Below, piece by piece: positions 15,808 through 25,733 of a DNA stretch of 36,459 bases. The stretch spans positions 1 to 36,459 of IMG/VR virus record IMGVR_UViG_3300046170_000168. One strand, given 5' to 3'. Each line of letters starts with the position of its first letter. Positions within the stretch are counted from its first letter, which is position 1. The notes beneath the pieces were generated by a model that was given only the letters and a program-made list of their open reading frames with translations, was not told the DNA's origin and did not search any database. Both the position numbers and the translations under genes were made by a program. The stretch is from a virus.

Positions 15808-17999
15808 TGGCATTAGTACAAATGAGAACACCTGGTGGTTCTTACTCAATGGTTGATGAAAATGTTGTATCCGTATATGAAGCAGAAGGATGGGTGTTAA
15901 CATCTGATTTACCTGAATTTAAAACTAAAGATGTAACTTATTATGATGAAGCAAGAAAAACTGTAACAAGTTCTACAGGTGAAGAAAAACCAGTAGAGGA
16001 AGTTATTTCTACACCTAGTGTACAACCTAGAGAAACCAGTAGAAGAACATTAGCAGAAGTTATACAAGATAATAAAACTAGAGGTCTTACAACACAAGAG
16101 TGGGAAGATTTTAAAAAACTACCTATAAATGAAAAAGAAGAAAGACTCAAAGAACTTGCTAGTCAAGGTGTATTTTTAACATCAAGTCAAAAATACGCTG
16201 TACAAAAAACTTATAATTTAGCTAGTAGCGATATTAAAAGTGCAGAAAATGCTGGTAAGTCAGGTCAGTTAGAAACAATACAATCTGGTCCACTACAACC
16301 AGGACAAGCTGGTTATGGAATAGCAACTTGGTTTGAGTTCTTAGGTTATGCAACAGAAGATGATGCTATGCGTGACTTTCAACAACGAAAACTTACACCT
16401 GCACAAATAAGAAGAGCAGAAGCAGAAATACAACCTGACCCAGCAGACATTGTTTTAGATACAGAAAAAGTTGGTGAGTTTTACGGAGTTGCTGACTCTG
16501 ACTGGGCAAGAGTAACACCTTCAGGTAAAGAGTATTTATCTTTATTAGAAACTATTGAAGCACTAGAAAATTCAGATTATGGTAGGACTACTCCTGGACA
16601 AAATGTAATAAATAATTTAAAAGGTGGAGTAACAGGTGAAATAACTGTTAGTGGTAACCCAACAGGTAATCCAAATTTAGGTGAGGGTAATGCTGAAGTT
16701 ATTGTAATTGATGAAAATAGTTGCGAACCTGGCTATGTTTGGGATGCAAATATAGGAGCTTGTGTATTAGCAGATGATGGTACTGATGATGGTGCTGATG
16801 ATGATACAGATAAAATATTTGTTCCTGATAGATTAGACCCAGTAGAACTTAATAATATACCAGTAGGTGCAGAGGTATGGGATGTAGAAGGAACATTGTA
16901 TCTAGCGTATGCTGTTCCTGGTGCAGGAGACCTATACACAGGAAGTACAATATGGATGGCTTACGATGTTGTTGGGAATGATTTGTTTGAAGCAGGATTA
17001 CTTACGGAGGGTTTCGAATATAAAGGACCTAATGGTTCACCAAGTAAAAGTTGGTTTGATAAAACAGCTATATTAGCTGGTAATACTAATCAACTTATTG
17101 GTATGGATAGTGACCCCTTTGCTTCATTTGTTGAGACTTACAAAGAAGAAGCTTTACTTAGACCTTGGTTACTAGACAATCAGTTTATAGAACTACAAGC
17201 AGAAGCTGCTTTAGAGAATAGAGATATATCTGAAGCAGAGTGGAGAGCAACTACCTGGTATCAAACACATAACCAGGCAGAAAGAGATTGGATGGACATA
17301 GAGCTATCTGACCCTGCAGAAGCACAAAGACAAAGAGATGACCTAGAACTTTATTACAAAAATCAATTACAAGGTTTAGGAGTATCAAATGTACCAGACG
17401 GTTTAATACAGTGGGTTACTAGTCAAAATATAACTGGTACTTGGTCAGATTTAAAAACAGCAGAACAATTACAGTTGTTTGCTGACCCATACAAAACTGG
17501 AGAAAGAGATACTGAGATGCTAAATCTTATATCTACATCTGGTTTTGGTGATGTGGATAGAACTGCAGCTAGAGAAAAAGAAGTTGTAGAGTTGTACAGA
17601 AAATGGTTAGGACCATCTTTAGGTTCTTTAACTCAAGATGAAGTTGCATCTATAGCAGGTAGATTAAGAGATGACCCAGACTATGAAGACGCTTTAGTTA
17701 ATTCTTTAAAACAATCTAGACTTGCTGCGTTTAGTAATTACACTAATCCAGAACTTACTTATGAAGATATTGCAAGACCTTGGAGAAACTTAACAACTTC
17801 TGTATGGGGTCAAACAGCAGATGAAACACAAGGTTGGTGGCAAGAGATGGTTAAGAGTAATGATTATTCTACAGCACAAACAACTCTTAGAGAAAAAGGC
17901 TTAGAACAAAATATCAATCAAGTAAGCATTGATGCAAGTCAAGCATTACAAAATGCTTTAGGTCAAGGTTCAATATCACAGACAGGAGTTAACGTATAA
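15807..17999 (+). CDS. 730-aa virion protein
   Basis: N-terminus MALVQMRTPGGSYSMVDENV resembles the short beta-type domain seen at the start of some phage structural proteins. Residues about 305-335 contain a Cys pair (SCEPGYVWDANIGACV) followed by an Asp-rich stretch that looks like a flexible linker. The C-terminal half is helical and Trp-rich. Coupled to both neighbours (TAATGG). Probably part of the internal core or tail base; no enzyme motif is visible. Confidence 0.55.
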   Translation: MALVQMRTPGGSYSMVDENVVSVYEAEGWVLTSDLPEFKTKDVTYYDEARKTVTSSTGEEKPVEEVISTPSVQPRETSRRTLAEVIQDNKTRGLTTQEWEDFKKLPINEKEERLKELASQGVFLTSSQKYAVQKTYNLASSDIKSAENAGKSGQLETIQSGPLQPGQAGYGIATWFEFLGYATEDDAMRDFQQRKLTPAQIRRAEAEIQPDPADIVLDTEKVGEFYGVADSDWARVTPSGKEYLSLLETIEALENSDYGRTTPGQNVINNLKGGVTGEITVSGNPTGNPNLGEGNAEVIVIDENSCEPGYVWDANIGACVLADDGTDDGADDDTDKIFVPDRLDPVELNNIPVGAEVWDVEGTLYLAYAVPGAGDLYTGSTIWMAYDVVGNDLFEAGLLTEGFEYKGPNGSPSKSWFDKTAILAGNTNQLIGMDSDPFASFVETYKEEALLRPWLLDNQFIELQAEAALENRDISEAEWRATTWYQTHNQAERDWMDIELSDPAEAQRQRDDLELYYKNQLQGLGVSNVPDGLIQWVTSQNITGTWSDLKTAEQLQLFADPYKTGERDTEMLNLISTSGFGDVDRTAAREKEVVELYRKWLGPSLGSLTQDEVASIAGRLRDDPDYEDALVNSLKQSRLAAFSNYTNPELTYEDIARPWRNLTTSVWGQTADETQGWWQEMVKSNDYSTAQTTLREKGLEQNINQVSIDASQALQNALGQGSISQTGVNV

Positions 18000-18826
18000 T
18001 GGCAACTTATCTTGAATTAGCAGAAAGTTTATATCCTAATTTACCACCTAGTGTTTTAGATTTATTTGCATCAGAGTGGGCTAAGACAGGTGACCCCAAT
18101 GTTGCGATATCAAATGTAAGAAAGACAGATGTCTATGAAGCTGAGTTCCCTGGAAATAAAAGACCAGATGGCACAGTCAAGTTTGATGAAGTTACATACA
18201 CAGGATTAAAAGAAAGTTATATAGGTACTTTATCTGAATATGGTATTCCTAGAGATACATCAGTAACATTACTTCAAGAAAGGCTTACTGGACTAATTGA
18301 AGGTGAAGTATCTGCTCGTGAATTTGCACAGAGAATAGATACTGTATATAAAGGAATACAAGAAAACATACCACAAGTACAAGAGTTTTATGCAACGGAG
18401 TTCGGATTAGAACTAACACCAGAGTCTATATTTATGGGTGCTTTAGACCCAACTGTAGGCGAAGAGATTGTTTCAGGAAGAATAACATCTGCACAAATCG
18501 GTGGTGAAGCTGCTAGAGCAGGATTTGATATCTCTACTGAATTTGCTACAAGACTGCAAAGAGCTGGTGTATCACAAGCACAAGCAAGACAGATATTTGC
18601 ATCTGCAGAAGCACAACTACCTACAATACAATCTTTACAAGCTGAACGTGGTGTTGAAGCTGAAGAACAATTTGGATTAGAAGAATTTACAGAAGCTGCA
18701 GTATTTCAAAGTCCTGAAGAAATAGAACAAATAAGGTTACTTGAACAAGAACAAGCTTCAGAGTTTTCACCAACAACAGGTGCTGCTAGAACAGGACGTA
18801 GAATTACAGGATTATCTGAACTTTAA
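17999..18826 (+). CDS. 275-aa virion protein, helical
   Basis: Starts in a TAATGG overlap: MATYLELAESLYPNLPPSVL. Mostly helical and Glu/Ala/Gln-rich in the second half, ending RTGRRITGLSEL. Last gene of the coupled block that began with terL; the capsid promoter follows its stop by 4 nt. Likely an internal core component. Family not recognised. Confidence 0.55.
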   Translation: MATYLELAESLYPNLPPSVLDLFASEWAKTGDPNVAISNVRKTDVYEAEFPGNKRPDGTVKFDEVTYTGLKESYIGTLSEYGIPRDTSVTLLQERLTGLIEGEVSAREFAQRIDTVYKGIQENIPQVQEFYATEFGLELTPESIFMGALDPTVGEEIVSGRITSAQIGGEAARAGFDISTEFATRLQRAGVSQAQARQIFASAEAQLPTIQSLQAERGVEAEEQFGLEEFTEAAVFQSPEEIEQIRLLEQEQASEFSPTTGAARTGRRITGLSEL

Positions 18827-18829
18827 TCC

Positions 18830-18857
18830 TTGTACATACAACATATAGTGGTACAAT
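18830..18857 (+). promoter_or_regulatory. scaffold/capsid promoter with embedded operator-like 12-mer
   Basis: TTGTAC (18830-18835), a 16-nt spacer, TACAAT (18852-18857). The spacer contains ACAACATATAGT (18838-18849), identical to 3304-3315 in the palindromic control region. This suggests that one regulator acts at both sites. Confidence 0.55.
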
Positions 18858-18863
18858 ATAAAG

Positions 18864-19065
18864 TATAGCCTGGTAGCCTCGGCTAAATAGATGCTGCACC
18901 CTCCAGCTTATTACAAGCGTGTAAGCTGAGTATTACAAATCGCTTAGTATCGGTACAGCTAGAAGTGGCTGACAATTCTCATTTGTACTTTAATTATAAT
19001 TTGTCGCCTATCGCATTATTTACCCCAGGATAATGTAGTTAGTAGAAACTGGGAGAGGAGAGAAT
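18864..19065 (+). promoter_or_regulatory. structured 5' leader of scaffold-capsid mRNA
   Basis: About 200 nt without a gene between the promoter and the scaffold gene. Hairpins include TAGCC...GGCTA (18867-18886) and a perfect 7-bp CAGCTTA...TAAGCTG (18906-18930). A longer imperfect stem near 18972-19003 begins GACAATT and ends AATTTGTC. The scaffold ribosome-binding site is GGGAGAGGAGAG. The length and folding suggest mRNA stabilisation or post-transcriptional control of the most abundant virion proteins. Confidence 0.45.
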
Positions 19066-19533
19066 ATGGAAAACGAAGTAGAGAATACAGTGGAAAACAC
19101 ACAAGATGATAACAATGCTATCAAGGCAATGCGTGAACGCATTAAAGAACTTGAAGGTGTAGAGAAAGAATATAAATCTGTACAGATGGGTAATGCCATC
19201 AAAGATGCAGGTTTTGACCCTAGCTCTGGACAAGGAAAAGCATTAAAAGACTTGTATAAAGGTGAATTAGATTCTGATTCTATAAAGCAATTTGCTGCTG
19301 ACAACTATGGATGGGGCTCAGAAACCCCTACCGAAGAAAGTCCACAAGCTGCTCAAAGGTCAAGAGTCGTAACAAGCCAAGAAAGTTTAGATACTGTAAT
19401 TGAAGCATCAGTACCAGTTGAGCCTGTAGGCATTGATGACCAAATAAATCAAGCACAAGCTGATGGTGATTGGCAGACAAGTTCAGCTCTCAAAGTAGAA
19501 AAACTTAAAGCCCTAATGGATGAAAAGAATTAG
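19066..19533 (+). CDS. scaffolding protein
   Basis: 155 aa, highly charged and mostly helical, with a coiled-coil-like N-terminal third (IKAMRERIKELEGVEKEYKS), no Cys, and a C-terminal helix (SSALKVEKLKALMDEKN). Placed directly upstream of the major capsid gene, the standard position for a phage scaffold, which chaperones capsid assembly and is then lost. Separated from the capsid gene by 34 nt carrying an AAAAGGAG ribosome-binding site. Confidence 0.75.
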   Translation: MENEVENTVENTQDDNNAIKAMRERIKELEGVEKEYKSVQMGNAIKDAGFDPSSGQGKALKDLYKGELDSDSIKQFAADNYGWGSETPTEESPQAAQRSRVVTSQESLDTVIEASVPVEPVGIDDQINQAQADGDWQTSSALKVEKLKALMDEKN

Positions 19534-19567
19534 TCCATTAACTAAACAATAAAAAGGAGAATTAAAA

Positions 19568-20506
19568 ATGGGTGCAATTACAGGTCAAGGACAATCCTAT
19601 AACCTACCTAATTACGTTGGAGAACTATTTAATGTTTCCCCAACAGATACTCCATTATTGAGTGCTATTGGTGGTATGACTGGTGGAAAATCAGTCACAT
19701 CAAAACAGTTTACTTGGCAAACAACAGACCTCGCAGGTGCTACACAAACAGCAGCTGTTGAAGGTGCTGACCCAACTATGAAGGGTAGAACAAGAAGCGA
19801 AGTAATCAATGTTACTCAAATAATGCAGTATGGTGTTGAAGTATCATACACCAAACAAGCAGCAGTTGGAAACCTTTCAGGTCAATCCATTATTGGAAAT
19901 CAACCAGTTCAAGACGAATTGGCTTTCCAATTAGATATGGCTATGAAAACAGCTGCACGAGATATAGAACATTCCTTTATTCAAGGAACCTATGTCGCAG
20001 ACACAGACATATCAACAGCTAGAAAAACTAGAGGTATGCTTGAAGCTATTTCTACTAACGAAGTAGCAGGTGGAGCAGCAGCTCTTACCCAAGATATGGT
20101 TGATGAAGCTATGAAAAAAATGGCAGATTCTGGTGCACCATTTGAAACACCAGTTATCTTTGCTAACGCTTTCCAAAAACAAGCGTTATCAGCATTATTT
20201 TCTAACTCATTAGCTCTAGCTCCTAGAGATAGAAATGTCGGTGGTGTTAACATCACAACTATTGAAACTGACTTCGGTCAACTCGGTATTGTGTATGAAC
20301 GACACATTCCAACAGATGACATTCTCATTGCAGACTTGTCATTCTTGAAGCCAGTTTTCTTGGATATTCCAGGAAAAGGACACTTCTTCGTAGAGCCATT
20401 GGCTCAAACTGGTGCTGCTTATAAGTACCAAGTGTATGGAGAAATTGGATTAGAATATGGTCCAGAACAGTTCCACGCAAAAATAACAAACCTAGCTACC
20501 TCCTAA
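19568..20506 (+). CDS. major capsid protein, SU10/DUF5309-like
   Basis: 312 aa. The N-terminal segment NYVGELFNVSPTDTPLLSAI and the motif FTWQTTDLAGATQTAAVEGA match the SU10-type major capsid family (HK97 fold). Later blocks are VEVSYTKQAAVGNLSGQ, a helical spine with AARDIEHSFIQG, and a C-terminal beta region (GKGHFFVEPLAQTGAAYKYQ). The ribosome-binding site is strong. Has its own promoter and leader with the scaffold and is followed by a stable hairpin, so its mRNA is probably made and stabilised separately. Confidence 0.88.
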   Translation: MGAITGQGQSYNLPNYVGELFNVSPTDTPLLSAIGGMTGGKSVTSKQFTWQTTDLAGATQTAAVEGADPTMKGRTRSEVINVTQIMQYGVEVSYTKQAAVGNLSGQSIIGNQPVQDELAFQLDMAMKTAARDIEHSFIQGTYVADTDISTARKTRGMLEAISTNEVAGGAAALTQDMVDEAMKKMADSGAPFETPVIFANAFQKQALSALFSNSLALAPRDRNVGGVNITTIETDFGQLGIVYERHIPTDDILIADLSFLKPVFLDIPGKGHFFVEPLAQTGAAYKYQVYGEIGLEYGPEQFHAKITNLATS

Positions 20507-20530
20507 TTAGGAGATAGATAGTATATTTAT

Positions 20531-20558
20531 TAGAGGGAGATAAATACTTCTCCCTCTA
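20531..20558 (+). terminator. stable hairpin after the capsid gene
   Basis: A perfect 10-bp stem, TAGAGGGAGA (20531-20540) with TCTCCCTCTA (20549-20558), and an 8-nt loop. It has no U-tract on either strand, so it is more likely an mRNA 3'-stabilising, processing or partial-termination element than a full terminator. A small palindrome CTCCTAATTAGGAG lies just upstream. Confidence 0.5.
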
Positions 20559-20573
20559 GTAATATGGAGATAT

Positions 20574-21473
20574 ATGGCAGCAGTAGGCACACTCGTAGAT
20601 AGAATTTATAGAGATTACTTAAATAAACCTGATGACCTATCAGCGTTTTCTAGGTTAGATGGTGCTATGACTGACTCGCAAAATACTCTTTCTTATGAAG
20701 ATGGACTCTTCAGTACAGAGGAAGAGAACCTATTAGGCAATGGTGCAATCGTAGAGGTTGGATTAGAGCTTATGTTAGTAACCAGTGCAAACACTTCAAC
20801 AAGAGTGCTATCAGTATCAAGAGGTTACTCTGGTACTACAGCAGCTGCACACAATGATAAAGATAATATCTTTATTAACCCAACATTCCCTCGTAAGTCT
20901 GTGTTTGATGCAACAGCAGATAACATTGAAAGACTATATCCTTCGCTATGGAATGTAACTACAACTAATGTAACTTCTAATGCAACTTATGCAGAGGTAC
21001 CTGCTTCCACAGTAGAAGTACTTACCTCTTATGTACAGAACTCAACTGGTGACCAATACACATCTGCTGGTATAGAGTTACTTAGAAACTTTCCTCCATC
21101 TAGTACAAACACAGCAGTACAGTTTTATAACACAAGCACAGGTAAGACTGTGTATCTTGTAGTAAAGAGAAGGTTTGTTAGACCAACTGATGAAACAGTT
21201 GACTTAGCTACTTACTGTTTACTAGATGATGAAACCTACCATCAGATAGTAATGGTTGGTGCAGTTGCAGACATTATGGGTTCAACAGACATAGATGCTT
21301 CAACACAAGAGTTTATTACAGAGAAACTAGCAGCAGAAAGCTATCCTATTGGCTCTGGAGAAAGACTAAGAAACGCATTATTAAGACTAAGGTCATTGTT
21401 GATTGATGAAGCAAGAGGTAATCTACGCTCTCTGTATGCACAGCCAGTAGCGATAATGAACATTAATTACTAG
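20574..21473 (+). CDS. head-tail adaptor (connector) protein
   Basis: 299 aa, directly after the capsid gene. N-terminal helix (VGTLVDRIYRDYLNKPDDLS), a beta-rich middle containing a SRGYSGTTAAAH motif, also seen in other phage head-tail proteins, and a helical C-terminus (ERLRNALLRLRSLLIDEARG). Position and size fit the adaptor or gatekeeper ring between portal and tail, as gp11 in T7-like phages. Ribosome-binding site ATGGAGAT. Confidence 0.65.
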   Translation: MAAVGTLVDRIYRDYLNKPDDLSAFSRLDGAMTDSQNTLSYEDGLFSTEEENLLGNGAIVEVGLELMLVTSANTSTRVLSVSRGYSGTTAAAHNDKDNIFINPTFPRKSVFDATADNIERLYPSLWNVTTTNVTSNATYAEVPASTVEVLTSYVQNSTGDQYTSAGIELLRNFPPSSTNTAVQFYNTSTGKTVYLVVKRRFVRPTDETVDLATYCLLDDETYHQIVMVGAVADIMGSTDIDASTQEFITEKLAAESYPIGSGERLRNALLRLRSLLIDEARGNLRSLYAQPVAIMNINY

Positions 21474-21479
21474 GTTCGT

Positions 21480-23459
21480 ATGGCAATATTACCATCACCC
21501 AGTAACACATCACAACCACAAGCACAAGGGTTTGAAGCTAACTTAGATGATTTATTTCTAAGATTTGCTGTAGGTCCTGGTAGGCAGATGCAGATAAATA
21601 CTGCTCCACTACAGGCACAAGCTATACAGACATCAGAAACACCAGAGGATTTCCAACAGGAGTTTGGTCAGATATACTCACGAACAGACTTTAGAGGTGG
21701 AGAAGGTTTAGATAAAGCACATAGAAGAGAAGGTACACCTACTGACTTCCAAAGATTTTGGGATAGTAAAGGTATCAATGTGTTCCACGCAGATGAAGAT
21801 ACTTCGTATAGTGTTAAGTTACTTAATGACATAGAGCAAAAGACACTTACCTTTAGTTCTGATAATAACTATTTAGCACAAACAACTAATGGTTATATGT
21901 ATATCACTGATGATACAGATGTTTACCAATCTACTGATGAAGGTGTTACTTGGACTGCTATGACTTCTACAAGTATCAGTTATACCATACACGGTATAGC
22001 TGCATTTGGTAATGACTTGTTTGTTGTAGCTGGAGATGGTAGTACTAATAAACAACTACTTAGCTATGTACAAAGTACAGATACCTGGACAGATGAATCA
22101 CTAGGTTCTTCTTTTACAGGTTACTTTACAGGTATATGGTTTGCTAAAGGTGGACTATTTGTTAGTGGTAAATCAACCACAGCAGAGTACTTGTGGGAAT
22201 CATCACCATTTACAAAGAACTTTTCAGGTGACTTCCAGTCAACAAGTGCTTTGATTGTTACTGAACCAACACACGAGTTTACTTCTGTTATTGATGCAGG
22301 TGCAGTTGTACTTGCAGGACATACAGATGGTAACATCTACTCTCTAAAAATTGATGGTGGAACTTGGTCACTTAAAGGACAGACACAAATATCATTTGAG
22401 GAGATACACTCTTTAGCTGCATCAGAGGGTTTAGTATTTATTGGTACAAAAGGTTTCCAATCTAACACAGGTAGATTTTTTACAGCAGACTTAACAGTTG
22501 CAGATAACCTATATGTATTAACAAACAGACAGTTAGTCAAACAATGGGATAATGGTGTTGACCAAAGTCCACATAGTATGTTTGTTACTAGAGATAGTGT
22601 GTATATGGGAATACACGAATCAGCAACAGAAACAAATTTATGGAGATATTACTTACCTACTGCTGGTATAGCTAGAGATATATCTATTACACATTCATCA
22701 GACAGTGATGCAAAGATGACAGGTATTACCCTTACTGGAACAACAGTACCTAAGTTTATTGCTGTTGTTGATGGTGTAGGTGTATTTAAAGAAACAGATA
22801 CTTATGTGAGTACAGGTTATATTATTTCTTCACTTGCAGATTTTTATACTTCTGAAAAGAAACAGTGGGTAGGAGCAAAGCTAAACACTAATGGTGTTAG
22901 CTCTGGAACTGTAGAGTTAGCTACGACCACAGTACCTCTTGACATCAATGATGCTGATTCACCTACTTGGGAGCCACAAATATCTGTAGCTTCTGGTACA
23001 GGTGGAGAAGAGGAAGTCTTAGAGTTAGTACAAGGTAGGTGGATGTCAGTTAAATTAACAATAACTACCAGTGATACATCACAAACACCAGAGATGTTAT
23101 CGTTTGCTGTACGAGGTTTCCAGTTAGTCAATGACTTAGTTGTAGATATGCCTATCAATATATCAGACCAGGTAGAAAGACCATTTAGAAAAGCACTACG
23201 AGTCAATGGTCAAGGTGAATTAATATACCAGGCATTAAGAAACAAAGAAGGGCAGAATGTCCAATTAGAGATATTCAGACCAGATACTTTATTACGAGGT
23301 ATAATAGAAAATGTTAGTAGTCCTGTAGAAGAAATTTCTCCTAGAGGGTCTGTAACAACTTATTGTCTAGTAAGATTTAGAGGTAGTAAGGTTATTTCTA
23401 CTTCATCTAGTGGTGAAGGACTAGGTATAGGTTTACTAGGTGTAAAGAGATTAGGATAG
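21480..23459 (+). CDS. beta-propeller-like tail (nozzle) protein
   Basis: 659 aa, beta-rich, with repeated blade-like segments of the BNR/propeller kind, for example YMYITDDTDVYQSTDEGVTW, followed by similar FGNDLFVVAGDGST and GLVFIGTKG strands. The C-terminal third has a jelly-roll-like character. With the adaptor just before it and fibres after it, this fits the tail nozzle of a short-tailed phage (T7 gp12 is a propeller). Enzymatic function is not indicated. Confidence 0.6.
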   Translation: MAILPSPSNTSQPQAQGFEANLDDLFLRFAVGPGRQMQINTAPLQAQAIQTSETPEDFQQEFGQIYSRTDFRGGEGLDKAHRREGTPTDFQRFWDSKGINVFHADEDTSYSVKLLNDIEQKTLTFSSDNNYLAQTTNGYMYITDDTDVYQSTDEGVTWTAMTSTSISYTIHGIAAFGNDLFVVAGDGSTNKQLLSYVQSTDTWTDESLGSSFTGYFTGIWFAKGGLFVSGKSTTAEYLWESSPFTKNFSGDFQSTSALIVTEPTHEFTSVIDAGAVVLAGHTDGNIYSLKIDGGTWSLKGQTQISFEEIHSLAASEGLVFIGTKGFQSNTGRFFTADLTVADNLYVLTNRQLVKQWDNGVDQSPHSMFVTRDSVYMGIHESATETNLWRYYLPTAGIARDISITHSSDSDAKMTGITLTGTTVPKFIAVVDGVGVFKETDTYVSTGYIISSLADFYTSEKKQWVGAKLNTNGVSSGTVELATTTVPLDINDADSPTWEPQISVASGTGGEEEVLELVQGRWMSVKLTITTSDTSQTPEMLSFAVRGFQLVNDLVVDMPINISDQVERPFRKALRVNGQGELIYQALRNKEGQNVQLEIFRPDTLLRGIIENVSSPVEEISPRGSVTTYCLVRFRGSKVISTSSSGEGLGIGLLGVKRLG

Positions 23460-23460
23460 A

Positions 23461-25542
23461 ATGACAGCACAAGAAACAAATTTGTTTAACGCTTTTGAAA
23501 CAACTCTGACTGCAACTATGGGTTCATCAGATACAACATTTAGCGTTAACGCAGTAGCAGACAGCTACCCAACAACATTATCTGCACCTTTTTATATAGT
23601 TATAAACCCAGATAGTGCAACAAACAGAGAAGTAATATTAGTTACTGCTGTAGATACAGGTACAAAACAACTTACAACTTCAGTACCAAATAGGTACTTA
23701 CCAGGTTCAGCAGCTAGTTCAGGTCTTTCCCATTCATCAGGTCAAACTGTTCGTATGGCTCCTTTACAACAACACATAGAGGACATTAACGACAGAGTAG
23801 ATACCATTATTAACGAAGCTGGTACAGCAGTTAACACATCATTATTCTTAGATGAAGATGATATGGCATCTGATAGTGCTACCAAAGGTGTAACACAACA
23901 ATCAGTCAAAGCCTATGTTGATAACAATGTAACTGCACAAGACTTAGATATTACTGATGGTTCTACAACAAGTTCTGTTGACTTAGACAGTCAGACAATG
24001 ACTATACAAGGCACAGCTAATGAAGCAACTGTTAGTTTAACTGGACAAACATTTACAGTAGGATTACCTACTTCTATAACAGTTGATGTAACAGGTAACT
24101 TAACAGGTGATGTGACTGGTGATGTCACAGGAGATTTAACAGGAAATGTTACAGCTACTTCTGTACTTGCAGATGGCGTAACAGCTACTACACAAACTAC
24201 TGGAGATAACAGTACTAAGGTAGCTACTACTGCTTATGTAGATGCAAATGTAACTGCACAGGATTTAGACTTAGCTGATGGAGATGGAAACACAGGTGCT
24301 GTTGACTTAGATAGTCAGTCATTAACTTTACAAGGTACAACAGATGAAGTAGATGTAGCCTTATCTTCACAAACATACACAATAGGTTTACCTGCAACAA
24401 TAAATGCTAACACTACTGGTAGTGCAGCAACTTTAACAACAGCTAGAAACTTCTCTCTTACAGGAGATGTAGCAGCTTCAGCAGTAAGTTTTGATGGTTC
24501 AGGAAATGTAGAGTTAACTACAACAATACAAGCTAACAGTGTGGCACTTGGTGCAGATACTACAGGAGATTATGTAGCAACACTTGTTGGTGGATATGGT
24601 ATTGATAGTACAGGTGGTGCATCAGGTGAAGGTACAGCACACACATTAAGTTTAGATGTTAGTGAATTAACAGAAGTTACAGCAGTATCTACTGACTATG
24701 TAGTCATAGAAGATGCTACTGACAACACAACAAAGAAAGCTCCTATATCTGACATTATTTCAGCAGGAGATATTACAGCTATTGTTACAGGTACTGACTC
24801 TGGTTTAGCTGGTGGTGTTACTTCAGGTGCAGCAGACTTAACCTTAGATGCAAACAACCTAGCATCTACAACAGCAGTATCAAGTGATTACTTAGTAATA
24901 CAAGATGTGACAGATAACAGCACTAAGAAAGCTCTTATCTCTGACATTGTTGACTTAGGTGACATAACAGAAGTTGTCGCTGGTTCTAACCTGAATGGTG
25001 GTGGAGCAAGTGGTTCTGTAACAGTTAACTTAGATACAACTATCACAGGTTTAACATCAGTAACTTCTACAGACTTTGTAGGAGATTTAACTGGTAATGC
25101 AGATACTGCAACAACCTTAGCTACATCAAGAAACATAGCTGGTCAAGCCTTTAATGGTTCAGCAGATATAACTATAGAAGCTGGTAATTTATCAGACATA
25201 TCTACTTCTGGTGTATCAGATGGACAAGTATTAGTTTATAACAATGCTGCTAGTCAGTTTGAACCTGGTTCAGTAGGTTCAGCAACTGCACTTATTGATG
25301 GAGATTCAGACTTTACACTTACAGATGGTATTGCTAATGGAATACACTACGAGTTAGACAACACAGATATGGCTGACTGGAATCAAGCAGGTATTGCATT
25401 AACAACAGCAGGTGGTATATTTACACATCACCAAACACAAGCAGCTACTTATACAGTTGCAGCTAACACAGGTTCAGTTATGGCTGGACCAATCACAATC
25501 ACAGGCACAGTAACGAATAATGGTACACTGGTAGTTATCTAA
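23461..25542 (+). CDS. tail fibre protein with repeated modules
   Basis: 693 aa, rich in Thr, Ser, Asp and Val, with few charged or aromatic residues. Two copies of a module share NVTAQDLD...DLDSQ near 155-175 and 260-285, a VTGDVTGDLTGNVT repeat lies near 215-235, and STKVATTAYVDAN is the usual tail-fibre trimerisation motif. Two related VSTDYVVIEDATDNTTKKAP and VSSDYLVIQDVTDNSTKKAL segments follow. Likely a trimeric fibre for host attachment, attached to the nozzle by its N-terminus. Confidence 0.75.
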   Translation: MTAQETNLFNAFETTLTATMGSSDTTFSVNAVADSYPTTLSAPFYIVINPDSATNREVILVTAVDTGTKQLTTSVPNRYLPGSAASSGLSHSSGQTVRMAPLQQHIEDINDRVDTIINEAGTAVNTSLFLDEDDMASDSATKGVTQQSVKAYVDNNVTAQDLDITDGSTTSSVDLDSQTMTIQGTANEATVSLTGQTFTVGLPTSITVDVTGNLTGDVTGDVTGDLTGNVTATSVLADGVTATTQTTGDNSTKVATTAYVDANVTAQDLDLADGDGNTGAVDLDSQSLTLQGTTDEVDVALSSQTYTIGLPATINANTTGSAATLTTARNFSLTGDVAASAVSFDGSGNVELTTTIQANSVALGADTTGDYVATLVGGYGIDSTGGASGEGTAHTLSLDVSELTEVTAVSTDYVVIEDATDNTTKKAPISDIISAGDITAIVTGTDSGLAGGVTSGAADLTLDANNLASTTAVSSDYLVIQDVTDNSTKKALISDIVDLGDITEVVAGSNLNGGGASGSVTVNLDTTITGLTSVTSTDFVGDLTGNADTATTLATSRNIAGQAFNGSADITIEAGNLSDISTSGVSDGQVLVYNNAASQFEPGSVGSATALIDGDSDFTLTDGIANGIHYELDNTDMADWNQAGIALTTAGGIFTHHQTQAATYTVAANTGSVMAGPITITGTVTNNGTLVVI

Positions 25543-25733
25543 TGGTAACTGTCAAAGTAAACACAATATCTAAAGCATCTGGCAACAATGTTGCTATGCA
25601 AGTGCCTTTAAATTTAAAGTCTTATACAACTACAGCAAGAGATGCTTTGACATCTGCTGCTGGAGATATAATCTATAACACAACAGATACCAAAGTACAG
25701 TTTTACAATGGCTCTGCTTGGAATGATTTATAA
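25542..25733 (+). CDS. 63-aa stand-alone fibre attachment module
   Basis: The whole protein is a module (NTISKASGNNVAMQVPLNLK ... LTSAAGDIIYNTTDTKVQ ... YNGSAW) that also forms the N-termini of the next two fibre genes. Start and stop are coupled to neighbours by TAATG overlaps. It may be a trimmed duplicate that lost its receptor-binding part, or a small assembly partner that caps the fibre. Confidence 0.7.
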   Translation: MVTVKVNTISKASGNNVAMQVPLNLKSYTTTARDALTSAAGDIIYNTTDTKVQFYNGSAWNDL

